NCBI GenBank assembly: GCA_022826685.1
Contig: JAJDUL010000048.1
Span: 1-41,796, forward strand
Source: Gemmatimonadota bacterium
GTDB lineage: Bacteria; Gemmatimonadota; Gemmatimonadetes; Palauibacterales; Palauibacteraceae
Direction of reading: 5' to 3'
Length of the DNA stretch: 41,796 nt
Shown here in pieces: positions 32,332-39,494 of the stretch (its first letter is position 1; every line of letters begins with the position of its first letter). The notes beneath the pieces are model-generated. The model did no database searches. It was not told where the DNA came from and was given only the letters and a program-made list of their open reading frames with translations. Position numbers and translations under genes: made by a program.

Positions 32332-34347
32332 TCAGTCGGCGAGGCGCAGCGCGATCAGCGTGTTCGGCGCCTGGATGACGACGTGCTGCCGTCCCTCGTG
32401 CATGTACGTCATCATCCCGTACCGCGGCAGCGCCGGAAGCTCGACCTGCCCGAGCCGCTCACCTGTCGCCTTGTCCACGGCGAACAGGTAGGAGGTCCCG
32501 TCGCTTCCCTCCCCCGTGTACATGAGCAGGGTGCTCGTGACGATCTGCGCGGCCTGCCGTCCCGTGCCGGTGTTCGGGATGTCCATGCCCTGGAGCGCGT
32601 CATGCTCGAGCACGCTGTTCGGCGTGTCTCCCACCGGAATCCACCACAGGTGCTCGCCCGTGTTCATGTCGATCGCCGTGATCCGGCTGTACGGGGGCTT
32701 GAAGAGCGGGAGTCCCTGCACCCGCCGCACCCCAGCGAACCCGCCGACCGCGAACTTCGTGATCGTGGTCCCCGTCTGCGCGGGCTCCCGAGCGTCGCGC
32801 TCCCCTCCCGGCACCATGATCCGCGACCCGCACCCCTTCTGCGACGTCACGTAGAGGATGCCCGTCTCCGGATCCGCAGCCGGCGTCCCGTCGATGTTCG
32901 TCCCTCCCACATCTCCCGGACACCACATCGACGCCATCTTGCCGAGATCGTTGTCCCGGTGAAGCGGCGGCGTGAACAGCGGCCCGATCACGTAATCGTC
33001 GAGCGCCTCGATCGCGGCTTCCCGCAGCTCCGGCGTGAAGTCGATCAGGTCGTCGTGCGTCAGCCCCTGCATGTCGTACGGCGCCGGCCAGGTCGGGAAC
33101 GGCTGCGTCGGCGAGAGCGCCTCGCCCGGCATGAGACCCTCCGGCACCGGCCGCTCCTCGATGGGCCAGATCGGCTCACCCGTCTCCCGGTTGAACGTGT
33201 ACGCGAAGGCCTGCTTCGTGACCTGCACGACCGCCGGAATGTCCTCGCCATCCACCGTCACGTCCATCAGGACGGGGATCTGAGGCGTGTCGTAATTCCA
33301 TATGTCGTGATGCACGAGCTGATAGTGCCAAACCCGTTCTCCCGTCTGCACATCGAGCGCGATCAAGCTCGTGGAAAACAGGTTGTCTCCCGGCCGGAAG
33401 CCGCCCCAGAAGTCCATCGTGGCCCCGTTGGTCGGGACGTAGACGATCCCCCGCTCCTCGTCCGCCGAGAGCGGCGCCCACGAGGAGATGTCACCCGTCC
33501 ATTCCCACGCGTCGTTCTCCCACGTCTCGTGGCCGAACTCGCCCGGTCCGGGGAGGACGTTGAACTTCCACATGAAGTCGCCGGTGCGGGCGTCGTAGCC
33601 GAGGATGTCGCCCGGCACGTTTTCGCGCCGCGACTGGTTGTAACCCTGCTCGGCGGAGTTGCCGATCACGATCACGCCGTTGACGACGATCGGGGGGGAC
33701 GAACTCGTGATGTAGCCGGTCTCGAGCGGGATGCCGTAGTACGGGTCGAACTCGTGCCCCAGCCCCGCGAGCAGATCGACGACCCCCGACTCGGGGAAGC
33801 CCGGGACGCTGACGGGCCCGCCGAAGCCCTCCACGTGCTCGCCGGTGTCGGCCCACAGCGCGTGCAGGAAGAAGGCGGGACTCACCATGTAGACGACCGC
33901 ACGACCGTCGATCTCGCCGTACGCGACGCCCTTCCCGTGGTTCTTCCGCATCGAGTACTCCCAGCGGAAGGTCTCGGGCTCGACGTACTCCCAGATCTTC
34001 TCCCCTGTACCGGCGTCGATCGCATAGGTGTGCCGCTTCTCTCCCGCCACGGAGATCAGCATCCCGTCGACGTAGATCGGCGTGGCGCGCGCGTTCACGG
34101 CCGGGTAGTCCGACCCGTCCCAGACCCAGGCGACCTCCAGGTTCTCGAAGTTATCGGGGTCGATCTGGTCGAGGGACGAGTAGCGCTGACCCATGTCGTT
34201 GCCCGCGATGTTCTTCCACTCGGCGTGGTTCGCCGCGTCGCGGCCACCTTCAGCGCAGCCCGCCACGGCGACGGCGAACGTGAGCAGGAGTGGGATGCGG
34301 CGCCACGTGGACGGCGGCGCATGGGATGCCGAGCGCGCTCTGCTCAT
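32332..34347 (-). CDS. PQQ-dependent dehydrogenase-like beta-propeller lipoprotein
   Basis: A 671-residue lipoprotein (lipobox VAGC, Cys31) of the quinoprotein dehydrogenase family, related to glucose/quinate/alcohol dehydrogenases. It opens EWKNIAGNDMGQRYSSLDQI, typical of the first propeller blade, and has repeated tryptophan-docking motifs such as AIDAGTGEKIWEY, ALDVQTGERVWHYQLVHHDIW and AIDMNTGEHLWW. No haem motif CXXCH is present, so electrons must go to a separate carrier or quinone. It lacks the N-terminal membrane helices of Gcd. The substrate, probably an alcohol or aldose, is unknown. AGAGGT about six bases upstream supports ATG 34347. Confidence 0.9.
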   Translation of the reverse strand: MSRARSASHAPPSTWRRIPLLLTFAVAVAGCAEGGRDAANHAEWKNIAGNDMGQRYSSLDQIDPDNFENLEVAWVWDGSDYPAVNARATPIYVDGMLISVAGEKRHTYAIDAGTGEKIWEYVEPETFRWEYSMRKNHGKGVAYGEIDGRAVVYMVSPAFFLHALWADTGEHVEGFGGPVSVPGFPESGVVDLLAGLGHEFDPYYGIPLETGYITSSSPPIVVNGVIVIGNSAEQGYNQSRRENVPGDILGYDARTGDFMWKFNVLPGPGEFGHETWENDAWEWTGDISSWAPLSADEERGIVYVPTNGATMDFWGGFRPGDNLFSTSLIALDVQTGERVWHYQLVHHDIWNYDTPQIPVLMDVTVDGEDIPAVVQVTKQAFAYTFNRETGEPIWPIEERPVPEGLMPGEALSPTQPFPTWPAPYDMQGLTHDDLIDFTPELREAAIEALDDYVIGPLFTPPLHRDNDLGKMASMWCPGDVGGTNIDGTPAADPETGILYVTSQKGCGSRIMVPGGERDAREPAQTGTTITKFAVGGFAGVRRVQGLPLFKPPYSRITAIDMNTGEHLWWIPVGDTPNSVLEHDALQGMDIPNTGTGRQAAQIVTSTLLMYTGEGSDGTSYLFAVDKATGERLGQVELPALPRYGMMTYMHEGRQHVVIQAPNTLIALRLAD

Positions 34348-34515
34348 CGAGACCTCTTGAAAGGGGGAGATGGTCGACGCGGCCGCCGACGGGCGGCGGC
34401 TCGCGGGCGCTGAACATGAGCCGCGCGCAATTCGGCGGTCAAGCTTCGATCCCGCCCGGGGAAGCTGCAGCCGCACGGAGATTCCTGCGTTGGAGCCGCC
34501 TGCTTCGCGAGCAAG

Positions 34516-34553
34516 GCAAACCCTCCCCGGAACCGACTCCGGGGAGGGTTTGC
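34516..34553 (-). terminator. Strong 15-bp hairpin after the His-rich lipoprotein gene
   Basis: Perfect 15-base arms (34516-34530 and 34539-34553) enclose an 8-base loop, 27 bases beyond the lipoprotein stop. The stem ends in an A/T-rich AAA/TTT step but no T-run follows. It is the clearest terminator-like element in the window. Confidence 0.65.
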
Positions 34554-34580
34554 GGGACTCCTGCGACGGGTTGAGCCAGG

Positions 34581-35078
34581 CTAGCCGTCGTCGTGCTCGT
34601 GGACGTGCACGTGGAGCGGGGCGGTGACGAAGTCCGCGTGCCCCGACCCGACCGCACCGTGCATCAGGCTGAACGTGACATCCGTATCGCCCTCCGCCAC
34701 TCCGTGCAGATGTCCTCCGAACTCGCCGGGGGTGTCCTGCTCGAACTCCGCGACGGATTCGTCCTCGACCTCCACCTCCAGGTAGAAGTCGTCGCCGAGC
34801 GCAACCGCCTGCGCGTTGTGGTCTACGAATACGACCTGGATATGGGCGGTTTCCTCACCGGGCTCGACCTCAAGTTCTCCCGTCCACTGTCCGGTGTCAC
34901 CGTTGTAGGCCGCGATGGGCTGGCCGCTCAGCGACAGGATCACGCCCTCGACTTCTTCGGCGTGATCTTCTTCATCGTCATGATCGTGGGGTTCGGTGGC
35001 GCTGTCGCCGCAGGCGGCAAGGACCAGCAGTCCCGCGGTCAGCAGGGCGAATGGCAGTTTCGGCTGGAAGTGTCTCAT
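34581..35078 (-). CDS. His-rich metal-binding lipoprotein
   Basis: A 165-residue lipoprotein (lipobox LAAC, Cys23). Right after the anchor is an acidic His cluster (HDHDDEEDH at 31-39), and the C-terminus ends HVHVHEHDDG, with further His in GGHLHG. The middle is a beta-rich domain. Such clusters bind zinc, copper or nickel. It follows the TonB-dependent receptor by 79 bases on the same strand, with a good GAGGTGA ribosome binding site, so it may hand metal to or from that receptor. The family is not recognised by name; the metal is unproven. Confidence 0.8.
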   Translation of the reverse strand: MRHFQPKLPFALLTAGLLVLAACGDSATEPHDHDDEEDHAEEVEGVILSLSGQPIAAYNGDTGQWTGELEVEPGEETAHIQVVFVDHNAQAVALGDDFYLEVEVEDESVAEFEQDTPGEFGGHLHGVAEGDTDVTFSLMHGAVGSGHADFVTAPLHVHVHEHDDG

Positions 35079-35157
35079 CTTTCTTCACCTCGTTGTGTTG
35101 ATGTTCCGGTCGCTTCCGTCACGAAGCATCTCCGTTTGCGGCTCCCGATGGCTCGCT

Positions 35158-37374
35158 CTAGAAGACGACACGATAAGCCACGCTGATGGATCTCCCGGCT
35201 TCGGGCATGATCTCCCTCACGCGCGACAGATGGTTTCGGTACACTGCATTACCAAGGTTCTCCCCCCGTACGGTGATCACGTTCAGCCGCCCAAGAACCG
35301 TGATCCGGACGCCGGCGGAGAGATCGAACACTGTATATCCGTCAGTTGCGCTCTCAAAGGGACCCGTCCGGTCCTGGCGAGCCGCAACCCGTGTTTCCGC
35401 TTCGACGAACCAGTTGCGAGGCGCATAGCCGACGGCGAAGCGTCCCTGCAGCGGAGGGATCAGCGGAAGCGGTTCGTCTGTCGCCACGATCCTGCCATGG
35501 ACGTAGGAAGCCACTGCCTCCACGGTCAGGTCCCCGATCGGCGCCCACTCGAGCGCGCCCTCGAATCCCGTGAGCACCGCGTCTTCCCCCTGAAACTGGA
35601 AGATCGGCAGCCGCACGCGGCTCAGCTCGCCCGTCTCAAGCGGGAAGACGTAGTCCGCGATGGCGTTATGGAACCACGTCACATCGGCGTTCAGCCGGTT
35701 GCCCACAAGACGCATGAACAGGTCGATCCCTGTCCCACGCTCCATCTCGAGCGACGGGTTCCCGACCTCGAAGGCGTAGGCCGCCAGATGGGGACCTTCC
35801 GAGAAGAGTTCGTTGACGCTTGGGGTGCGAAAGGCCCGGGCGACGGAAGCACCCACCGTGAAGCTCGGCGTGAGCTGTGCCAGGGCCCCCAGGGATCCGG
35901 ATGCGGCGCCGAACGATCTCTCGCGGATGTGCCCGATGTCGGATGAGCGGTCCTCCCGGTCGGGCCGCACGCGCACCCAGTCGTAGCGGAGGCCGGCTTC
36001 CACGCGTATCGGATTCAGATCGACCTCCTCCAGCGCGAACACGGCGAAGGAGGTCTGCGTCGAGTTCGGCGTGAAGAGAGAGCCGCCGAATCCGAAATCC
36101 TCCCAGGAACCCCGCGTTCCCACCCCTCCCGAGGAGAAGGGGCCCCAGCCGCTGTGGCGGGCGAGGATCTCGCCGCTCACCGTCTGGCGCTTGAATAGCG
36201 TTCCCAGGATGTCGGGGGGTTCGATCTCCCGGTGTTCGTACCAGGTGTGTCCCGCGTCGATCTCGATGCTCTCGAAGAGTTCGGCGGGCCGGAGTACGCT
36301 GCGCAGCCTGGTCGCGGTCCGCTCCATCTCCACGCGAACTCCGGCCGCGTGACCCCCGACGAATCCTCCGGGGATGCCGTAGTCGTTGCCGTAGTAGCGG
36401 AAGGTCGCGCCGGCATGTCCCCAGTCGTCCACCCACGAGGTCCCGCCGGAAATCTCCCGGATATCCGTACTCGTGTTCTGCAGGGGTCCGACCGGGGTCT
36501 CCAGATCGCCGCTGCTGCGACGCGAGAGTTCCAGCCGCACGGGGATATGGTCCGTCACGCCGTACGTGAGATTCAGGCTTCCGCTCGCAGCGTTGCTGAC
36601 GCTCTGTCCCTGGAGGGTGAACGCGCCCGTAAGGTGGTGTGGCACCGATGAGGGCACGTCGTCGCGCACTACGTTGATGACGCCGCCCAGCGCGTTGCTG
36701 CCGTACAGAATCGCACCCGGCCCCCGGATGACCTCGACGCGGCGCGCCGACGATGGATCGATCGCCGTGGCGTGGTCGGGACCGCTCGCAAACTCGTCGC
36801 CGACCCGTTCCCCATCCTCGAGCATCAGGATGCGGTCTCCGCTGAGCCCCCGGATCACCGGGTGCGCAGAGGCCGGCCCCATGGTGCTCACCGCCAGTCC
36901 CGGCTCGGAGGACAGCGTCTCCGCCAGGGTTCCGGCCAGGCGACGCTGCAGACTCTCCCCCGCGAATACGCTGGTTGGGCGCAACACTTCGTTCGCCGCG
37001 CGCGCCACCACGGATCCCGTGACGACGAGATCCGGCAGGGGGATGGGACTGGCTTCCATCTCCACGACCACGATCTCTTCGCCCGACGCGTCGACTTCCA
37101 GCGAGACCGTGCGGTAGCCCAGCCGTTCGACCCGCACGGTGTAGATGCGCGGGCCCGGCACCGGGACATGGAACGTCCCGTCACCGTGCGAGACCGCCCG
37201 GCCACCCGACGCAGCGATGGAGACCAGGGCGCCGGCGAGAGGCTCGTTGGAGTCGGCATCGCGCACGATGCCCTCGATCTCACCCGCGTGCTCCACCTGC
37301 GCGGACGAGCCGACGGCTCCAAGAGCCATTGCCAATACGGCCGGGACGAGACCGGCCAGACGCCTTGTCACCAT
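35158..37374 (-). CDS. TonB-dependent outer-membrane receptor, probable metal uptake
   Basis: A 738-residue receptor. After a signal peptide (about 1-26) comes a CarboxypepD_reg-like domain (about 31-108), then the plug (about 118-225) with HPVIRGLSGDRILMLEDGERV (pieces HPVIRGLSGDR, ILMLEDGERV) and VEVIRGPGAILYGSNALGG, then a barrel of about 500 residues ending in Phe (YRVVF), the usual BAM signal. The plug and overall pattern resemble ZnuD- or copper-type receptors, and the neighbours are a His-rich lipoprotein, a His/Cys-rich small protein and CopC, so a metal or metallophore is likely; the exact ligand is inference. Confidence 0.92.
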   Translation of the reverse strand: MVTRRLAGLVPAVLAMALGAVGSSAQVEHAGEIEGIVRDADSNEPLAGALVSIAASGGRAVSHGDGTFHVPVPGPRIYTVRVERLGYRTVSLEVDASGEEIVVVEMEASPIPLPDLVVTGSVVARAANEVLRPTSVFAGESLQRRLAGTLAETLSSEPGLAVSTMGPASAHPVIRGLSGDRILMLEDGERVGDEFASGPDHATAIDPSSARRVEVIRGPGAILYGSNALGGVINVVRDDVPSSVPHHLTGAFTLQGQSVSNAASGSLNLTYGVTDHIPVRLELSRRSSGDLETPVGPLQNTSTDIREISGGTSWVDDWGHAGATFRYYGNDYGIPGGFVGGHAAGVRVEMERTATRLRSVLRPAELFESIEIDAGHTWYEHREIEPPDILGTLFKRQTVSGEILARHSGWGPFSSGGVGTRGSWEDFGFGGSLFTPNSTQTSFAVFALEEVDLNPIRVEAGLRYDWVRVRPDREDRSSDIGHIRERSFGAASGSLGALAQLTPSFTVGASVARAFRTPSVNELFSEGPHLAAYAFEVGNPSLEMERGTGIDLFMRLVGNRLNADVTWFHNAIADYVFPLETGELSRVRLPIFQFQGEDAVLTGFEGALEWAPIGDLTVEAVASYVHGRIVATDEPLPLIPPLQGRFAVGYAPRNWFVEAETRVAARQDRTGPFESATDGYTVFDLSAGVRITVLGRLNVITVRGENLGNAVYRNHLSRVREIMPEAGRSISVAYRVVF

Positions 37375-37433
37375 GGACAGCCTTCGTCGAGACGCAACAG
37401 CGACTGCTCATGCTCGAGAAGCGCGGTGCATCT

Positions 37434-37452
37434 CGCTGATAACGTTTCAGCG
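37434..37452. promoter_or_regulatory. Possible Fur/Zur-family operator before the TonB receptor
   Basis: A 19-base imperfect palindrome with outer arms CGCTGA and TCAGCG and an AT-richer core TAACGTT lies 60 bases upstream of the receptor ATG. Core TGATAACGTTTCA resembles Fur-family boxes in layout. There is no direct proof of binding. Confidence 0.35.
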
Positions 37453-37535
37453 GGTAACGGGAGTTTCGGGAGACTTGCGATCCGCCTCCCACGGGACGAT
37501 CAGAGGGGCTTCCGGGACGAGGCCCCGGCAGCGGA

Positions 37536-37892
37536 TCAGGCTCGAGGAGGGGCTCTGGGACCGCTCCCGCCGGGCGGGGTCGGGCGGCGTTGCCAGACGT
37601 TCGCGGTCGGGGTGTCGGGGCTGGTTTCGGATACCGCCGACAGCTCGATCGGAATGAGGGGAGGGAACCCCGGCGACACGGTGCGAGCCAACTGGCACAG
37701 CAGGTGGTTGTGCCGTGAGTCGCCCTCTTCGCTGTGCTCCCCTTCAACGTGCACGACAGCGCTCGGCGCTTCCGCTTCGAGCACCGCATCCACCGCTGGC
37801 AGAATGGCGAACACCAGGGCCTGAAGGAGGACGAGGGCCTGAACGCCGAGCCGGCGAAGATCCCGCGGCTGTTGAGGAGAGATACGCGTCAC
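37536..37892 (-). CDS. Small exported His/Cys protein (DUF2946-like)
   Basis: A 118-residue protein starting with GTG. A hydrophobic segment (about 18-38) is followed by HVEGEHSEEGDSRHNHLLCQL (pieces HVEGEHSEEG and SRHNHLLCQL), a spaced His and single Cys cluster like that of DUF2946 proteins often found next to copper- or zinc-receptor genes. The C-terminus is Pro/Arg-rich and unstructured. No ribosome binding site is evident. It lies upstream of, and in line with, the TonB receptor and divergent from copC, supporting a metal role. The family assignment is by pattern only. Confidence 0.6.
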   Translation of the reverse strand: MTRISPQQPRDLRRLGVQALVLLQALVFAILPAVDAVLEAEAPSAVVHVEGEHSEEGDSRHNHLLCQLARTVSPGFPPLIPIELSAVSETSPDTPTANVWQRRPTPPGGSGPRAPPRA

Positions 37893-38140
37893 AGCTTAGT
37901 GCCGTCAGAGTATTCCGGGCGCCGCCAGAGGGCGCTCCGGATAAGTGCAGCAAGCTGCGTTCGGTGGCGGAACGAGTCAAGTTGGCGGCCCCTCCGTACC
38001 GGGCAGTTGCCGCGGATCGCGGAACGGGTAGCATCCTGAAGGTGTACTCGGGATTTTTGAAGCCTCGGAGGCAGCGGCGGATGCGCCGTCGTTCGACCTC
38101 GGATCGACGCGGGGAGCGTACCAGGATCGGCACGAAGTCG

Positions 38141-38524
38141 ATGGGCAGATGGATTCGAAGAGGGGCAGCCGTCGTGGCGACGGCCATGTTCGCGACGGCA
38201 GGCGTCTTTGTCGGCGCCCACCTCGCCCTCGAGGCGTCGTCTCCGGAGAAGGACGCGACGGTGACGACCAGCCCCGGGACGGTCACGCTATGGTTCACGG
38301 AGGCCCCGCAAATGGCCGGGACGTCCGTCCGGCTCCTGCCGAAGGGGGGCGAACCGCTCGACCTCGAGCCGGCGACGGCGAAGGAGGACGACCCGAGCGT
38401 CGTCGTGCTGGATGTGAGCGAGACGCTCGCGGATGGCGACTACGAGGTGATGTGGCGCGCCATGTCGCAGGACGGCCACACGATCCGCGGCGACTTCGGC
38501 TTCACGGTGCAAACCGCCCGCTGA
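38141..38524 (+). CDS. copC: CopC-family periplasmic copper-binding protein
   Basis: A 127-residue exported protein. The signal peptide ends at Ala26, leaving His27 as the mature N-terminus, with the family-type start HLALEASSPEKDATV. Asp111 and His113 in QDGHTIRGDFGF complete the copper(II) site used by CopC proteins (N-terminal amine and His brace, Asp, His). Length is normal for a single CopC domain; no CopD domain or gene is attached. An upstream in-frame ATG at 38081 with GGAGG has the better ribosome binding site but would make a 46-residue Arg-rich signal region. It is divergent from the DUF2946-like gene. Confidence 0.88.
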   Translation: MGRWIRRGAAVVATAMFATAGVFVGAHLALEASSPEKDATVTTSPGTVTLWFTEAPQMAGTSVRLLPKGGEPLDLEPATAKEDDPSVVVLDVSETLADGDYEVMWRAMSQDGHTIRGDFGFTVQTAR

Positions 38525-38583
38525 CCCGGCCATCGCGCCAGCAGTCCGGGCAAACCCCCGCGTCGGGCTCTTGCCACGGGCTC

Positions 38584-38907
38584 CTACAGTTCGGCGAGCG
38601 CCTCGGCGTTGAAGCCGACCAGGAGCGTGGCTCCCGCCAGCACGATCGGCGCGCGGTACTTCCCCGTGCGCCCCTTGAGTGCGTCGAGTTCGGTCTCGGC
38701 CGGCTTCAGGTCGCGCCGGCTCCTTCCCTTCGCGATGACCACGCGCTCGGCGGCCGCCAGCAGCGCCCGCACGTCGTCATCCGTGAGCGGCGACTTCGTG
38801 GTGAACCGTTCCTCCGCGATCGTCGCGCCGATCTCGTCGAACACCGCACGGGTGCGCTTGCAGCTCGTTCAGCCGGGGCGCTGGTAATAGAGCGCAATTT
38901 CGGTCAT
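38584..38907 (-). CDS. ArsC-family selenoprotein (in-frame TGA at codon 13)
   Basis: Read through TGA at 38869-38871, this gives a 107-residue thioredoxin-fold protein: MTEIALYYQRPG-U-TSCKRTRA, then a helix, a KGRSRRDLKP segment and the C-terminal APIVLAGATLLVGFNAEAL, the pattern I recall of the ArsC family (seleno)proteins. Sec13 and Cys16 form a UxxC redox pair where relatives have CxxC. ATG 38907 has a strong GAGGAG ribosome binding site (38914-38919) overlapping the DinB stop, and reading frame and similarity continue on both sides of the TGA. A hairpin of bacterial SECIS shape starts two bases after it. A conventional reading gives either a 12-codon peptide or an 86-codon gene from GTG 38844 that lacks a ribosome binding site. 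The reductant and substrate are unknown; arsenate is one option. Confidence 0.88.
38838..38868 (-). promoter_or_regulatory. Bacterial SECIS-like element
   Basis: Counting from the first base after the TGA, bases 2-6 pair with 27-31 (CGAGC with GTTCG, one G-T wobble), then an asymmetric internal loop, then bases 13-16 with 21-24 (CGCA with TGCG) closed by loop CCCG. The apical loop lies 17-20 bases after the Sec codon and contains a G, as bacterial SECIS elements require. Hand-folded only. Confidence 0.6.
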
Positions 38908-38917
38908 CTCGATCTCC

Positions 38918-39448
38918 TCAATCTTCGGCCGGAGAGGCCAGGTATCGTTCCCTGAGCACATCCCGGTGGTGAAGCTCGTGACCGGCGATGATATGGATGA
39001 GCGCCCGCACCGTGCACTCGGCGCCGCTCGCGACTCCCCGGCGCGAAAGCGCGTCTTCGTCGAGCGAGGCGAAGAAGGCCGCGTTCGCGGTGCGCAGCGC
39101 ACGGAATTCATGCAGCAGTTCCCGGATGGGGCGCTCGGCCGCGTTGGAGGCTGCGGCCCATTCATTCTGATCCATCCCCGGCAGCTCCGCCGAATCCGCG
39201 CGGGCGATGTGCAGTGCGCGGTAGGAGAAGATCCGCTCGGTGTCGATCACATGGCCCAGCACCTCCCGGCACGTCCACTTCCCCGGCTCGTACGCGAAGT
39301 GCTCGCGTTCACGGGGGAGGCCGGAGAGCAGCGCGTCGAGCGCGGCAGGTGCTTCGCGGAGGACATCGGCCAGGGGCCGGTCGGTCGGCACGCGGTCGAT
39401 GTAGGTCGAGTAGTAGTCGCCGTGTTCGTCGGGTCCGGGTCGTTTCAT
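38918..39448 (-). CDS. DinB-family four-helix protein
   Basis: A 176-residue cytosolic protein of the DinB/YfiT-like superfamily. The His-based metal site is visible: the His in CREVLGHVIDTER (about 67) and the pair in IIAGHELHHRDVL (about 156-161). YEPGKWTCREVLGHV is a typical start of the second helix. Members are metal-dependent thiol S-transferases or hydrolases, some using bacillithiol or mycothiol; substrate here is unknown. Its stop overlaps the ribosome binding site of the selenoprotein gene, so the two are co-translated. Confidence 0.9.
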   Translation of the reverse strand: MKRPGPDEHGDYYSTYIDRVPTDRPLADVLREAPAALDALLSGLPREREHFAYEPGKWTCREVLGHVIDTERIFSYRALHIARADSAELPGMDQNEWAAASNAAERPIRELLHEFRALRTANAAFFASLDEDALSRRGVASGAECTVRALIHIIAGHELHHRDVLRERYLASPAED

Positions 39449-39494
39449 GGCCGGCAAGCTATCGACCTCGCCGTCCGGGCGACATCTTGTCCGC

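Noticed and set aside
34382..34397. Hairpin GCCGCC-4-GGCGGC upstream of the PQQ gene
   Set aside because: Six G-C pairs arise easily at this base composition and no functional position is evident.
31777..34413. An 878-codon open frame antisense to the CarboxypepD_reg and PQQ genes
   Set aside because: It spans two convincing minus-strand genes and their intergenic hairpins, and its translation has no recognisable domain.
38584..38844. An 86-codon gene starting at GTG 38844
   Set aside because: It has no ribosome binding site and lacks the N-terminal strand and redox motif of the fold; the upstream in-frame segment with TGA supplies both, so the longer selenoprotein reading is preferred.
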